Shown here piece by piece: positions 32,641-46,274 of a stretch of DNA of 64,000 nucleotides. Under the pieces are notes generated by a model, which had not been told where the DNA came from, did no database searches, and saw only the letters and a program-made list of their open reading frames with translations. Source of the stretch: Prorocentrum cordatum (taxonomy: Eukaryota; Sar; Dinophyceae; Prorocentrales; Prorocentraceae); assembly GCA_963575745.1 (NCBI GenBank), contig CAUYUJ010003447.1:952728-1016727 (forward strand), read 5' to 3'. The position numbers and the translations under genes are program-made. Position 1 is the stretch's first letter; each line of letters begins with the position of its first letter.

Positions 32641-34020
32641 CCCCCGCTTACGCTTCCAAGGGATGGGGGAAACAATACGAATGTAATATCGCAGAGGGGA
32701 TCAGGACGAGCAGGACAAAGAGCATAACGATGAAAAACGACTGCAAGGATGAGAGCTCAGCAAATGCGAAGCGCAATTCAAGCATCGTACACGCACGCCT
32801 GCCAGTCAAACCTCAATCATGCATAATTCGACGGTGGCCGAGACAGAAGGGGAGGTTCAGACAAGAGAGGGAGACAGAGAGGGTAACAATCAGATTGGGT
32901 CGATGGTGGCATCCAAGCCGTCCTGTAAATATCCAAAAATCTCCCAGCGGATTTCCAAGCTCGAAATAAGCGCCCCGCGGATCTCAAATCTCCAGAATAC
33001 TGCCAGCGAGTCTCAAACAGTCGTCGCGCCTTGAACATCTCCTACGACATCATCCAGACATGTTCCAGAGATCTCCCTGGAAGGAAATCAAGTGACCGCA
33101 AGCGCACTGCAAATTCCTACGCATTCGTGCACCCCAAGCGCAAATCGGGAGCAAGTCTTGGTGATATGGCCTCCCAGACTGGCAGGGGGCCGATGCCGGT
33201 GCTCACCGAGATGAATTTCGCCCGACTTTGGCCCGTGGATGCCACGTGGTGAATGAACACGCGCACGCACACACACACACACACTTTTGGCGGAAGCGGC
33301 GTCGAGCACGGCGACAAGGCGGAGTCAATCAGAGTGCTAAGCGCGGGGTCGTGGCTGGGCCCTCAGGAATTGCTTCGGATCCCGCAACACCTGCTGCCAT
33401 ACAGCACATCAAGGCATGGATGGTGGATGGCGGTGAGGCGACACGCCAGCCAGGACGGCCGTGCCCGACGTGGCTGAGCATGAAAGGAAGTGCGGCACAC
33501 AGCGCATCCACGCGTGGATGGCAGGGAGGGGGCACGCCGTTCCAACGCCGGTCCAGCGCATGGAGCGAGGCATACGTGGACCAGGAATGGTGAGGGTGTA
33601 GCACCCGAAGAATGCAGACATGCGAGGCGCAGTCAGGAACAATAATCAGGCCAGGAAACCGAGGGCGGCACGGAGCCAACCGCGGAGGCGCGAAGCCGAG
33701 AGGATGAGGAGCAAGTGGGAACGGCACACACACACACACGCACGCACGCACACACACGCATACTCACACGCGGTAGCATAAGACATGATATGATGCATGC
33801 TGAGCTAAGTGATCACCGTGTGTGGTGTCGAAGACAGAGCTGGTAGTCGTGGCACGGTCTGCGAATGACCTCCAATGGAAGCGAAGACAAGCGTTGCGGG
33901 AAGAACGACGTGTGAGACAGAGAGCGCAGACAGGCAGCGGGGGAAGGAGGGGGGCGGAATCGGTAATCGCTGAGACCCGATAGTCCTGAAGGCTGCGTCG
34001 GGCGCCGCAGCCACTCCAAA
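32641..34020. other. No gene recognised; short CA arrays
   Basis: CA arrays at 33267-33284 and 33725-33765. 32930-33075 has repeated GGATCTCAAATCTCCAG-like words. No domain in any frame. Confidence 0.4.
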
Positions 34021-34029
34021 GCGCTCCAG

Positions 34030-34095
34030 AACACTCACAGAGCCTTCCGGAGCGCTCTAGAGCAGCGTATCTCTGGTCCTGGGCCCGCCCGAAGA
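34030..34095. repeat. Palindromic dispersed repeat, copy 1 (imperfect)
   Basis: Core 34039-34058 is AGAGCcTTCCGGAGCGCTCT, one base from a perfect 20-bp palindrome of the type at 42728 and 43227. It is followed by tATCTctggTCCTGG and then GCCCGCCCGAAG, as in the copy at 43227. Confidence 0.6.
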
Positions 34096-34582
34096 GGGCA
34101 AAGAGTGACAGCGCCGAGCAGGCAGAGAGTGCCGGCGGGAGCAGAAGTAGACAAGCGCGTTCCACTTCCCGCAAAGCAGCTACTCGCAAATGGCCTTGAT
34201 CCGCCGCGGGGGGTGCACGATCTGTATTCACATCGAGGCAAACGCGTGTTTCGGACGCTTGCGCGTAGCCCCTCTGCGCGTGGAGGAACGCGCTCGGTGA
34301 AGAAGCGCGGCGGCGAGCAAAGAGTGCCGGCGCCGAGCGGCGGGAGCACGGGCGGGCGGGAGCACGGGCGGGGGGCCGTCAGGAGGGGGGCGGAGGCCGC
34401 CGAGGCCCCGCCCGGTGCGGCCGCGGAAGGAGCAGACCGAGAGGCCGTGAAGAACTGCGAGCGGACAGCGGCCATGCGCGCAGCGGCGCAGCGAGGTCAG
34501 CCGGAGGGGCGCCCGCCCGGACTCGCGGATGCGCAGGCCCACGCGCGCGTTTTTGCGCCGCGGCGGCGCGACGTAGGGCAGG

Positions 34583-35472
34583 TCAAGCGAAAGAGCGCGG
34601 AACGAGCCAGCTCACGCAGCGTGGAGAAGCTGGATCCGCCCATTCACACACACACACACACACGCACGCACGCACACACACACTTTTGTTACCATGCGCA
34701 GAATGCCAAGTGGCCGAGAAAGACGGGGGAATAGGAGGAGCAGCAGGACGGGGCGCAACGCAGCCTGGCCAGCACACTGCAAAGCGCGGCAGCATTCACA
34801 CACACACACACACGAACAGACACGAACACACACACACACGCACACACACACACACACACGCACACACACAACACACACACACGCACTATCACACACACAC
34901 ACACGCACAGACGCACACACACAAACACACACACATGCACGCAAGCACGCACACACGCACTCGCTCCCTCCACCTCTCCCAATAAAGAGCCATCGGACTC
35001 AAAATGCATGGGCGGTGCACGCTCGTCGCAATAATTGGAGAGACGTAAGGCTGGAGTTTTGGGAACTCGAATCTCCCTGGCTGGACCGTCAGACAAATTT
35101 TGGGACCTATTCTGCAATTGGACTCCACCTCCAGCTGCAAACATCTCACGAAGACAGAATCCTCAAAAACCATACTGGGACTGACAACAAATACGGCAAA
35201 CCCGGACTCCGGCAAACTATAGTCTTACGTTTCCCCAGAAGAAGAGAGGACATCTCATGATGCACCGCTTGGACGCGACCGTTCATCATCTCAGGAACAT
35301 AAGGGACCGCCTCGCAACCTGCCCAATCCTTCAATTTGCGCACCTGCTCATGTACATGGCGCACCGTCCACCGATCCACTTCAAACACCCGCGCACCACT
35401 ACTTTCCGTGGTGACAGCATGATATGCACAGTGGGTGACGGAACAATAAAACACGAGGGCTAATGCGAGCAT
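34583..35472 (-). CDS. Tentative four-exon gene for a small secreted protein
   Basis: Proposed exons on the minus strand are 35472-35229, 35134-34961, 34776-34693 and 34629-34583. Exon 1 starts at ATG and encodes a hydrophobic signal-like stretch (MLALALVFYCSVTHCA), then a charged segment (VFEVDRWTVRHVHEQVRKLK). All three introns would be GT-AG and phase 1: donors GTAAGACT, GTGCGTGT and GTAACAAA, acceptors TTTGCAG twice and ATCCAG. The joined length is 549 nt, 182 codons plus TGA. Introns 2 and 3 consist largely of (TG)n. I chose these sites by eye and coding quality of exons 2-4 is weak (Pro-rich, no known domain), so exon 1 alone is the better-supported part. No family was recognised. Confidence 0.3.
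34645..34945 (+). repeat. Interrupted (CA)n arrays
   Basis: CA/CGCA arrays at 34645-34683 and 34797-34940, with CG substitutions at intervals. They would fall in two introns of the tentative gene on the opposite strand. Confidence 0.9.
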
Positions 35473-35705
35473 CCGCAATCGTGTCGTCGGCACGATGGGG
35501 CGTGTTAGAATGTTTGCCTGGTGTCTGGGATGGTGTCTTCAGTGTCTCTCGGGCTGACCCCCCAAACAAAAACCCTCGTCGCACGTGTGATCGAACAGCC
35601 GCCCCCCCCCCCTGATGTTTTTTTCTCCAGCGGCCCATTCGGCCTCCAGGCGACTAATAGAGAACCCAAAACCGTCCCAAAGACGCAAGAGCCCCCCAAG
35701 GCTGT

Positions 35706-36229
35706 ACACCCACCAGCACTCTGGACGTAGGTGGTTTAGGGAGTTTCCTCTTCAACCCCCCTCCTTCCCCTTCAGGGAAGGGTGCACCCCTCCCCCCTAC
35801 CCCCTGCCCTGGACCTGGACGGGGCGGGTCGCGAGTCAGGGCGTCCCAAACGGCCTCGGCGAGGAAGCCACAATCATTGGTTTTGCCAAGGTTTTGGCTC
35901 CATCTTGGCCTCTTGGGGGCAGATGTCCTACAAGATGGCCCCCAAGAAGCGCCCAGGAGGCCCCAAGAGGCCCCAAGATTTCCCCATGATGGCCCCAAGA
36001 GGCCCCCAGGAGGCCCCCAGGAGGCCCCAAAGAGGACCCCAAGCGCCCCCCCCCGAGACACCCAAGACGCCGAAGAGCCTCCTGGGACCGCCAAGAGACA
36101 CCCAAGACGTCCCAGGAGGTTACCAAGAAGCGCCCAAGAGATATCCCAAGAGGCTCTGAGAGGCATCCAAGAGACCTCTGGCCCTTTTGCTTGCCCTCCT
36201 CCTGCTCCTCCTTCCTCCTCCTACTCCTT

Positions 36230-36267
<38 letters not shown>

Positions 36268-36345
36268 TCTCCACCTCCTCCTCCTCCTATTCATCCACCT
36301 TCTCCCCACTTCCTCATCCATCCATCCAGCCTCCTCCATTTCATC
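35706..36345 (+). mobile_element. AAG-phased repeat element, copy 4 (second 5'-end type)
   Basis: The 5' part (35706-35840) matches 59738-59870: CACCAGC, GGTGGTTTAG, TTCAACCCCCCT, CTTCCCCTTCAGGGAAGGG, then CCTACCCCCTGCCCTGGACCTGG. A core at 35872-35925 (CAATCATTGGTTTTGCC, AAGGTTTTGGC) precedes phased CCAAGAGGCC repeats (35935-36180). A CTCCTC tract (36195-36340) ends the copy. Confidence 0.6.
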
Positions 36346-36484
36346 CTCCCTCCTTCGCACGGTTCGGCCGTCCCCCTATTTGCTTTCGCACTTCCCTGAT
36401 CACAACAACTCGCCTGGACCTCGTTTCTGGATGGGCTGGGGTTTTGTTGTTGTTTCGTCGCAGCCGCAGGCGAGGGCGCCAGCG

Positions 36485-36964
36485 ATGTCACAAGTCAGCT
36501 CGGGCTACGAGCGAACCTTAGCGCGAGCACTAGCGGCTGCTGAACTACCGCCGAGGGACGCTGAGCTGCGCCGAGGGCTGAAGCCAGGGCTGCAAAGGCA
36601 GCGGCTGAGGGGCGCCGGGGGCTGGAGGCAGACATCGGAAGCAACTAAGACCCAGGCGGCCAGCGTGCGGGCATCCCAAAGGCGAGACCACCCGGAAGAG
36701 GATTACTTGAACCTTGTCGCACCGGGCGCCAGAGGTCGATGCGCCACCGAGACCCCACAGAAAGCTCGAAGAGGGTCCCAATGGGAGGCTCCAGAGAAGC
36801 GTCCAATAAATCTCCTAGATGCCGACTTCAAGTTGGAGGAAGGAGGAGAGGGAGAAGGAAGAGGAGGAGGAGGAGGAGGAGGAGGAAGAGGAGGAGGAGG
36901 AGGGGGAAAGACACGGAGAGCAATGCTGCGGACAAGAGGGGCGCTGAAGCGAAGCGGGTCTTGA
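36485..36964 (+). CDS. Unsupported-family open frame, possibly an exon
   Basis: An ATG at 36485 opens 160 codons: MSQVSSGYERTLARALAAAE, a basic Gln/Arg-rich segment, then RPINLLDADFKLEEGGEGE, and finally a Gly-rich run coming from the (GGA)n tract at 36835-36910. The first 115 residues are compositionally more protein-like than neighbouring frames, but no domain, targeting signal or splice structure supports it. It may be chance. Confidence 0.2.
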   Translation: MSQVSSGYERTLARALAAAELPPRDAELRRGLKPGLQRQRLRGAGGWRQTSEATKTQAASVRASQRRDHPEEDYLNLVAPGARGRCATETPQKARRGSQWEAPEKRPINLLDADFKLEEGGEGEGRGGGGGGGGRGGGGGGKTRRAMLRTRGALKRSGS

Positions 36965-37704
36965 GCTGGACCTTCCCATGCTGTGCTGCCGTGCTGGCAC
37001 GGTGGCGGGATGTGCCGCAGACAGCCCGATGAAGAGGAGAAGCAGCAGCGAGAATGGGGAGAGCGAGGACTTCGACGAGGAGCTGGAGTCAAGCAGACAG
37101 GGGGCAGGAAAAGAGCGGCAGCGCGGGGAGAAGCAGGATGAACGTGTGGATTCGCGAGGGAGAAGGCGAGCGGCATGATAGAACACGGGGAGCAGCAGAG
37201 CCAACTAACTCTAGCTTTCGACGTGGCCTCTTCCTGCCTCTTCTGCTGAACTCCGCGAAATGTATCCCAGGCCAGACTTGGGCCCGAACAGGAGAGCCTT
37301 TTTTCCAAACATCCTCCTCCTCGTCCTCCTCCTCATCCTCCTGGTTGTCCTCCTGCCACTGCCGTACCCTCGCCGTTCCACCAGCCCCCATTTCACGTCC
37401 CTCAACTCCCATCTCCCTCTCCATCATCCTCGTTCACTCCTTCTACCCACTCCTCCTCCCTCCTCCTGCTTCATATCCTCGCCCTGCCCCTCATTCCTTC
37501 TCATTCTGTGACCCTCCCGTACTCGTCCCCTCCCCTCTCCCCCACCCCGCCTCTCCCCCTCAGCTTCCTCATCTTCCTCCTCCAAACCGAGAGCGGGCTG
37601 GGGACGAGGACGCCCTGCAGGCGGCCATCGGCACGGCACCTGGGGACCTGCTCTACTCAAGGGGGCTTATTCCCGAACTCGTTTTTGCCTGCGCTGTCGC
37701 CGCG
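36965..37704. other. No gene recognised
   Basis: A purine-rich acidic frame (37029-37178, MKRRSSSENGESEDFDEE) and a CT-rich tract (37310-37590) lie here. Neither carries a domain. Confidence 0.4.
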
Positions 37705-38055
37705 AGACGAGCGGGGGGACTGGCATTACGACCGGGGTGCTCGAGCCGAGCCCTTCATCGCGCAAGGTCAGACCTTCACGGACGACTCCTGCACGAAGCT
37801 CCACCACTGGGACGTTTCTGCGCGCGCGAGCTGGAGCGCCGTTGTCGTCGGCGACAGGCTCTACTACGGCTCCGCGTATTGTCCTCTTCCTGGGCCTCGC
37901 CAGACCTCGGCACGCGCCGAGCTGCACACCGTCCTGCATGTACTCGTCGTCGCTGAGAGGACGTAAACATCTGGAAGGGCCTTTGGCACTACATCGACGA
38001 GATTGGCGGCCTGACCTCCTTGTTGGACGACGAGGCGCCGACGCCCAACTAGTAT
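37705..38055 (+). pseudogene. Retroelement RNase H fragment
   Basis: The plus frame around 37710 reads DWHYDRGARAEPFIAQGQTF, then TDDSCTKLHH, ASWSAVVVGDRLYYGSAYCP and QTSARAELHTVLHVL. TDDS (37778-37789) is the first-Asp strand (usually TDGS) and RAEL (37913-37924) is the catalytic-Glu helix. The pattern 'aGWaxVxxxxxxxxYGxLPGxxQTSxRAEL' is characteristic of RNase H in dinoflagellate retroelements. A stop follows at 37964-37966. In another frame, NIWKGLWHYIDEIGGLTSLL (37968-38027) looks like a later part of the same domain, so the middle, including the next Asp strand, is deleted. No RT is nearby. Confidence 0.65.
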
Positions 38056-39127
38056 GCGCGACACAAACAATATAAGATTGGGGGGAGGGACCGAGGATGA
38101 GGAGGAGGAGGAGGAGGAGGCCAGAGGCGATGCGCCGCTGCTAAGCCGAGGAGCGTGGCAGCCGCCCCGAGGCCTTCCCGTGGCCCGCCGCCGCCGCCCC
38201 GAGCGGCGCCTGAGCACCCGCACCTGGCTCGGCGCCGAGGCCTGAAGTCGATGTGGACTCGCCGTCCCGCTTTCGCGTTGTCGTCTCGGGGTGCGACGGC
38301 CCTCAGACTCGGCGCGTGCAGAGTTTGAGGTGGCGGCCGCCCTGTGGGGCCTCCGAGGGTTTTCGCCCGAGGCCGTCCCGTCTTCGGCGCTGGCTGCCTC
38401 CTGCAGCCTCGACCCCTTCCCCGTCGGGCGCCGAAGACCAGGTCGGAGGCCGAGCCGCGCGACCTCGACCTCGTAGCAGCCTGCGAGTCATTAGCCAAGG
38501 CCCCATGCGGGCAAGGCTCCGAGGAGCCAGCGCCCCTCCTACCTCCCTCTCCTCCGAACGGGCCGCCCTCGAGCGTCAGCCTGTGTCGGGCCAGAAGTGA
38601 GGGGATGGTAAGGAGGAGGAGGACGACGACGAGGCCTATCGGTGTCTTCGGGCAGCCTCTTACCCTGGTGGACGCTGGGCACCAGTGCCCCTCCTGATCT
38701 ACGACTGGGACAAGGGAGGGAAGGTCCCAGGGAAGCCTCCGTCATGACATGCCTCTCACGGCGCTGCTCCTCAGAGCGAGCCTACGTGGCATACGGATGC
38801 GAATTGTCGCGCTAACACTCCCAAGGCCCCCACCGCCGCGGCCTTGTGAAACCCTCTGCGGACTTGTGGGACTCACCCACGGGGTGGGCCTGTGGAACCC
38901 TTGGGTTTGATCCCCCTCCGAGGTTTGTGGAACCCCCAGGGTTTGTGGACCCCCCCCCGTGGGTCAGCGTCAAGCCCCAAATCCCTGAAGAGATTTAGAA
39001 GTCAGCAGGGCGCAGCACAAGCTGCCAACACGACAGCGCCAAAACCACAGCCGGCGAAACCTCCTGGAGGTGGAACACAACCAGAAACAAATCCTTCGCA
39101 AACACGGCTAGCACAGGCACGTGGGGA
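38056..39127. other. GC-rich stretch, no recognised gene
   Basis: 38150-38600 is GC-rich and open in several frames. 38890-38970 contains four near-repeats of 'TTTGTGGAACCCC(C)AGGG'. No domain was identified. Confidence 0.4.
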
Positions 39128-39133
39128 CGAGCC

Positions 39134-41130
<1,997 letters not shown>

Positions 41131-41149
41131 TGGGGGGTCTAGAAGCTAA

Positions 41150-41275
41150 AGGTGCCAATGACGCTACTCCACAGACCCCTCCTGGGGGGGCGTTCTAGCA
41201 AGAGGTTCGAGAGGAGAATCCAGCCGTGCCGACGAGGGCATCCCAAGACGAACAGCGGCAGCGGTTCGGTTTTTC
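41150..41275. repeat. Dispersed repeat R1, monomer copy
   Basis: Matches 11465-11585 in order: GGTGcCA, CTACTCCAcaGAC, CGTTC, GGTTCGAG, then GAAtCCAGCCGTGcCGAC, GACGAaCAGCGG. Identity falls off at both ends. Confidence 0.6.
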
Positions 41276-42700
41276 TCATGTGAGGATGCTCCCACCCCCA
41301 CACACCACGACATTGTTTGAGTCATTTCTGGTAACGGTTGTCACCCTGGGGGGAGGCTGGGGGGCCGGGTAAAGATGACGTTTGGGACGGGGGGGGCACT
41401 TCGGCGAGGGGGTGCGCTGCGATCGCCGTAGTATGTGCGCGAGCACCAGCCTGTGACGGGAGCAGGGCCCAGGCCCCCCCTGCGTACGCTCCTTACTGTT
41501 AGGGCAACGACCGCTACGCGCCAGAGGATAACCAGCAGAAGTCTCCGCTCCCCGACTGGCCCGCACCGATGGAGCTCCGGGGCCCCCGCGCCGACACCTG
41601 CTCGGGCTCGCGCGCGGCACGACTCAAAGCTGTGCGCGCCGCCTCTCCGCATCAGGACTCCGAGCCGTGGGTGGAGGAGGAGGAGGACGGAAGGAGCATA
41701 TGAGGATAGGGGAAGGATCGGAGGAAAGGATGAGGAGAGAAGAATCGGAGGACGAGAGGAGGAGGAGGAGGAGGAGGAGAAGGAGGAGGAGGAGGAGGAG
41801 GAAGATGTCAGGACGAAGGTTACATGCTCGTTTCGGGAGCCTTCCCGTAGCCACTCGCTCCACTCGTTCGTCGATCCTGCGTCGAGCGTCCATCGGCTTG
41901 GGTCGAGCTTGAGTCGGGCTCGAGTCGAGCGAACTAACGTCTAGCTGTAGTCGTGCAAATCCGTTAGATGCCCCCCCCAAGGAATTCCAGGGCATCGGAG
42001 TCCCTGATGGCTGTCAGATTACCCATCACGAAGCCCAAAGGGTTCTGGGCTTCCAAAACGGTACGAAGAGCTGAGGGCGCCTTGGGCCAGAAGCACTCTT
42101 GGCCTCCCCGATGCATGGCGACGTCGTGATGTCCACACTTCTGTGGACACCAAAACAACGATCATACAACCTAGCGTTGAACGGCGTATTGGGAACGGGT
42201 GTTGCGCAATACGCAGTAGAGCGTAAGAACCGAGGCAAAAACTAAGGGATGCATTGGGTCGTGTGTTGGAGGCGAGGCTTGCGCAGTACACGGTGGAGCG
42301 TATGACCTATGGCCAAGAGTAACGGATGCGATTAATTAGCAATGACGGCGCGCCCTTCATAGCTAGACTGTGTTACCATGAGCCTATGATACCATGAGGC
42401 GAGCGCGAAAGCAATCACACTGGGGCACCTGCCGAGCATATCACAAATGTGCGCTCATGGCGGTGCATCGGAGTCCCTTGTCTGAAGGCTACGTGGGTGC
42501 TATTGGAAGTCGTTGGGACCGCTTGGGGAAGCCTTTGAGCGCGTGGTCTGCCGCACTCGCTCCTTGAACAATCTGTCTTTCAAGTGCCGCTTCTCTGGCC
42601 TTGCGCGCCGCAAGTGGCCACGAAAAGACCCTCGGGCTCACAAACTCAAGGGGCCAGCAGGGCCTGGAAGGCACACCGGTCGAGGGCACCTTTCCTCAAC
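41276..42700. other. No gene recognised
   Basis: A (GGA)n tract at 41755-41805 and a GAGTCGAGC-rich patch near 41880-41930. 42150-42300 contains two near copies of a block with TGCGCAATACgCaGTaGAGCGTAaGA (imperfect; second at 42270-42305). No motif in any frame. Confidence 0.4.
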
Positions 42701-42719
42701 ACCAGGAAAATCACGGCGG

Positions 42720-42780
42720 GAGCTCTGAGAGCGTTCCGGAACGCTCTGGAACGAATTATCCCCATCCTGGGCATGCCTGA
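42720..42780. repeat. Palindromic dispersed repeat, copy 2 (perfect)
   Basis: 42728-42747 is AGAGCGTTCCGGAACGCTCT, a perfect 20-bp palindrome. It is followed by ggaacgaaTTATCCccATCCTGGgcatGCC, matching the 3' flank of copy 3. Confidence 0.75.
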
Positions 42781-43194
42781 TCGGCCACAGATATCTGCGG
42801 CGTCTGTCGAGTCTCACCAATATGTGATGCTCCTGGGGCCGAAGCCGAGGCGAAGACGTCCAGCGTGACAGAAATGCAGCGCCCGGATCGCCAAGGCTTG
42901 CCAACTCTCGCAAGGGATGCGCGCGCGCTGCGGGGCGTGTTGCTTTTCTCCTTCTTGCTCTTCTGCACTCCGCTCTTATTCGGGGTGCCGCGGGCCGCCA
43001 CCGCGCCCTCAGCGCGGGGCGAGTGCGCGATACCTGAGGCGCTGACCACGGCGGGTTATCGGTTTCCCGGGCATGGCCAGCGAAGATCTTAAGACGATGG
43101 CCAGATGAGGACGAGGATGAGGATGCAACCGCAAGGGGATGAATCGGGGACCTCTGAGAGCGGGCCAGTGGTTCCCAAGGGCGTATCGAAAGCA

Positions 43195-43285
43195 GCGGCC
43201 GTTCAGAGGCTCTCCAGAACGCCCTGAGAGCGCTCCGGAGCGCTCTGGGAATGTTTATCCCGATCCTGGTCCCGCCCGAAGTCGG
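43195..43285. repeat. Palindromic dispersed repeat, copy 3 (perfect)
   Basis: 43227-43246 is AGAGCGCTCCGGAGCGCTCT, a perfect 20-bp palindrome. It differs from copy 2 by two compensating bases that keep the palindrome intact. The flank reads TTATCCcGATCCTGGtcccGCC. Confidence 0.75.
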
Positions 43286-43429
43286 TCGCCCGAGGCGTCG
43301 ACAACCAGTTGATCGGCCAGGGAACGACCCCTACGAGGTATTCGCAATCATGATCCAATGGTATGAAGCCTGATGGACAGGCCGCTGAGCTGGGCAAAAT
43401 CGAACACACCTAGGATTAAGCAAAGCTAG

Positions 43430-44190
<761 letters not shown>

Positions 44191-44206
44191 CTACTAATTC
44201 GCCGGC

Positions 44207-45840
44207 CCAACGGGCCAGAGGCGTGCTAAGATCTCTGGTAACTGGTTAACAATTCTCTAGTTCACGCGCGCGGGGCGGCCCTTGGGGGTCCCTGGACGAG
44301 AAGTACCCCGGGCGAGTCCGGGCTGATCCCCGGGCGACTCCGCCAGAGCGCTCCATGAGCGCACCAACAGGGCTCCGAGACGCCCCCGAGAGCCCCAAGA
44401 AAGGCCAAGAGGCCCCCAAGAGGCCCCCAAGATGGTACACGAGGGGTCCGACATGCCACAAGATCGCTCCAAGACGCCCAAGATAGCCCCCAGACGCCCC
44501 AAGAGGCCTCCAAGAGCACTCCCAAGAGGGCCCCAGGAGGCAAAATTCATTGCTTTTCCCCAGGTTTTTGAAAGATGTTGGAGCTTCCACCTTTTCGGCT
44601 TCCCGACGCCCCAAGACGGCCCAAGAGGCCCCCAAGATCGCCCCAAGAGGGCCCAAGAGGCCCCCAAGAGGGCCCCAAGATGGCCCAAGAGGGCTCGAAG
44701 ACGGCCCAAGAAGCCTCCAAGACGGTCCAAAAGGGCCCCAAGAACGCCCCCAAAGGGGCCCCAGAGAGGGAACACGAAACAACATTTCGAGCCCTCGGCC
44801 CTAAGAAGCCCCCACGAGGCCCCAAGAGGCCCCTAAGAGGCCCCAAAAGGCCCCCACGAGGCCCTCAGGAGGCCCCCAAAGAGTCCCCCAAGCGGCCCCA
44901 GGAGGCCCCCCAAATGCCCCCCCGAGCACGCAAGCCAGTGCAAGCGATGCTACAATGTGCTCTCCTTTCGGTAAACTCCCAACGGGGCCCCTACAGACTT
45001 GCAACAAGCGTCAAGAACCTGCCCAAAAAGCACTGTCCAGGAGCGTTCACAAGTGCCGCGAAGAAGCCCTCCTTACGCCGGAAAGCCCGGAAAGCCGGGT
45101 GGGGTGAGCTGTTCTTCTCACCACCGCGCCCTCTCACACAATGGCTTTCGCACGCCGCCCAGAGCGCGACGTTCGGCTCATGCCCCCAGAACGCTCCAGG
45201 AGCGCGCCAAAACGGCATCGGAACGCCCCCGAAACAATCCAAGCGGCTTCAAGTCGCCGAACAATCGTTCAAAATCGCCCAATATGACCTCAAAATTGCC
45301 GTCGAAGCCGCCAAGAAGCCCCAAGAGAGCCTCAAGAGAGGCCCTCCAAGACGGCAATTACAATCAAAAATCGTCCCATTCCCAGAGGAACATGTACACT
45401 TCCCGCATGAACGGCGTTTCGAGTTTCACAGCGCCTCAGACTACACAAATAGCCCCCAACATCGCCCCGAGACAGCCCAACAATCCGCCAAAATAGGCCC
45501 AAGACGGCCCAAGATAACCCCAAGACGGCACAAGAGAGCACCAAGACCGCCCAAGAGCCGCCCAAAGCGGGATTCTGCCCCTAGGAGCACCTCAGAAGCC
45601 ACCAACATCCCGCCAATAAGTCCCCCAAGACGCCCCAAGAACCACCCAAGAAACCCAACAAGAAGCCCCAACGACCCCCAAACGGCCTTTACGGGGCCTC
45701 AAGAGGCTTCAACACTGCCTCCAAGAGGTTCCCGAGACGCCTGGCAAAAGAACCCCCAAAGCGCCGCATTGACACCAGGCCCTCGGGCAAACGGCAGACA
45801 TGAGACTGTATGGGCTGGCGGAACGAGCGAAGCGATTAAA
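44207..45840 (+). mobile_element. AAG-phased repeat element, copy 5, inserted in a TAG/GTA array
   Basis: The 5' end (44212-44330) reads CGCCGGCCCAACGGGCC, AGAGGCGTGCTAAGATCTC, then GCGCGCGGGGCGGCCC, the same as the end of copy 2 at 20420. Phased repeats fill 44380-44535 and 44590-44925. The core is at 44538-44618. A second diverged phased block (45190-45350, 45460-45730) surrounds another core-like segment. The 3' end at 45812-45838 reads GGGCTGGCGGAACGAGCGAA, then GCGATT. Triplet array lies immediately on both sides. No protein of the element could be identified; two long plus frames through it are products of the 10-11-bp phasing. Confidence 0.75.
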
Positions 45841-45849
45841 TAAGAGTGG

Positions 45850-46161
45850 TCGTCCCCGTAAAAGTCGTAGAAGTGGTACTCGTCGTCGTATTAGCCGTAG
45901 TCGTAGTAGCCGTAGTGGTGTAGTAGTAGAAGTAGTAGTAATAATAATAGTAGTAGTAGTATTATTATTATTAGTAGTAGTAGTGGTAGTAGTAGTAGTA
46001 GTAGTAGTGGTAGTAATAGAAGCAGTGGTAGTAGTAGTAGTAGTACTACTACTACTACTACTAGTGGTAGTAGAAGCAGTAGTCGTAGTAGTAGTAGCAG
46101 TAGCAGTAGTAGTAGTAGTAGTAGTTGTAGTAGTAGTAAAAGCAGTAGTAATAGTAGTAGC

Positions 46162-46222
<61 letters not shown>

Positions 46223-46241
46223 GTGTGGTAGTAGTATTGTG

Positions 46242-46274
<33 letters not shown>

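Noticed and set aside
35727-35740. Telomere-like TTTAGGG
   Set aside because: Single occurrence in the 5' end of an AAG-phased element, with no tandem array.
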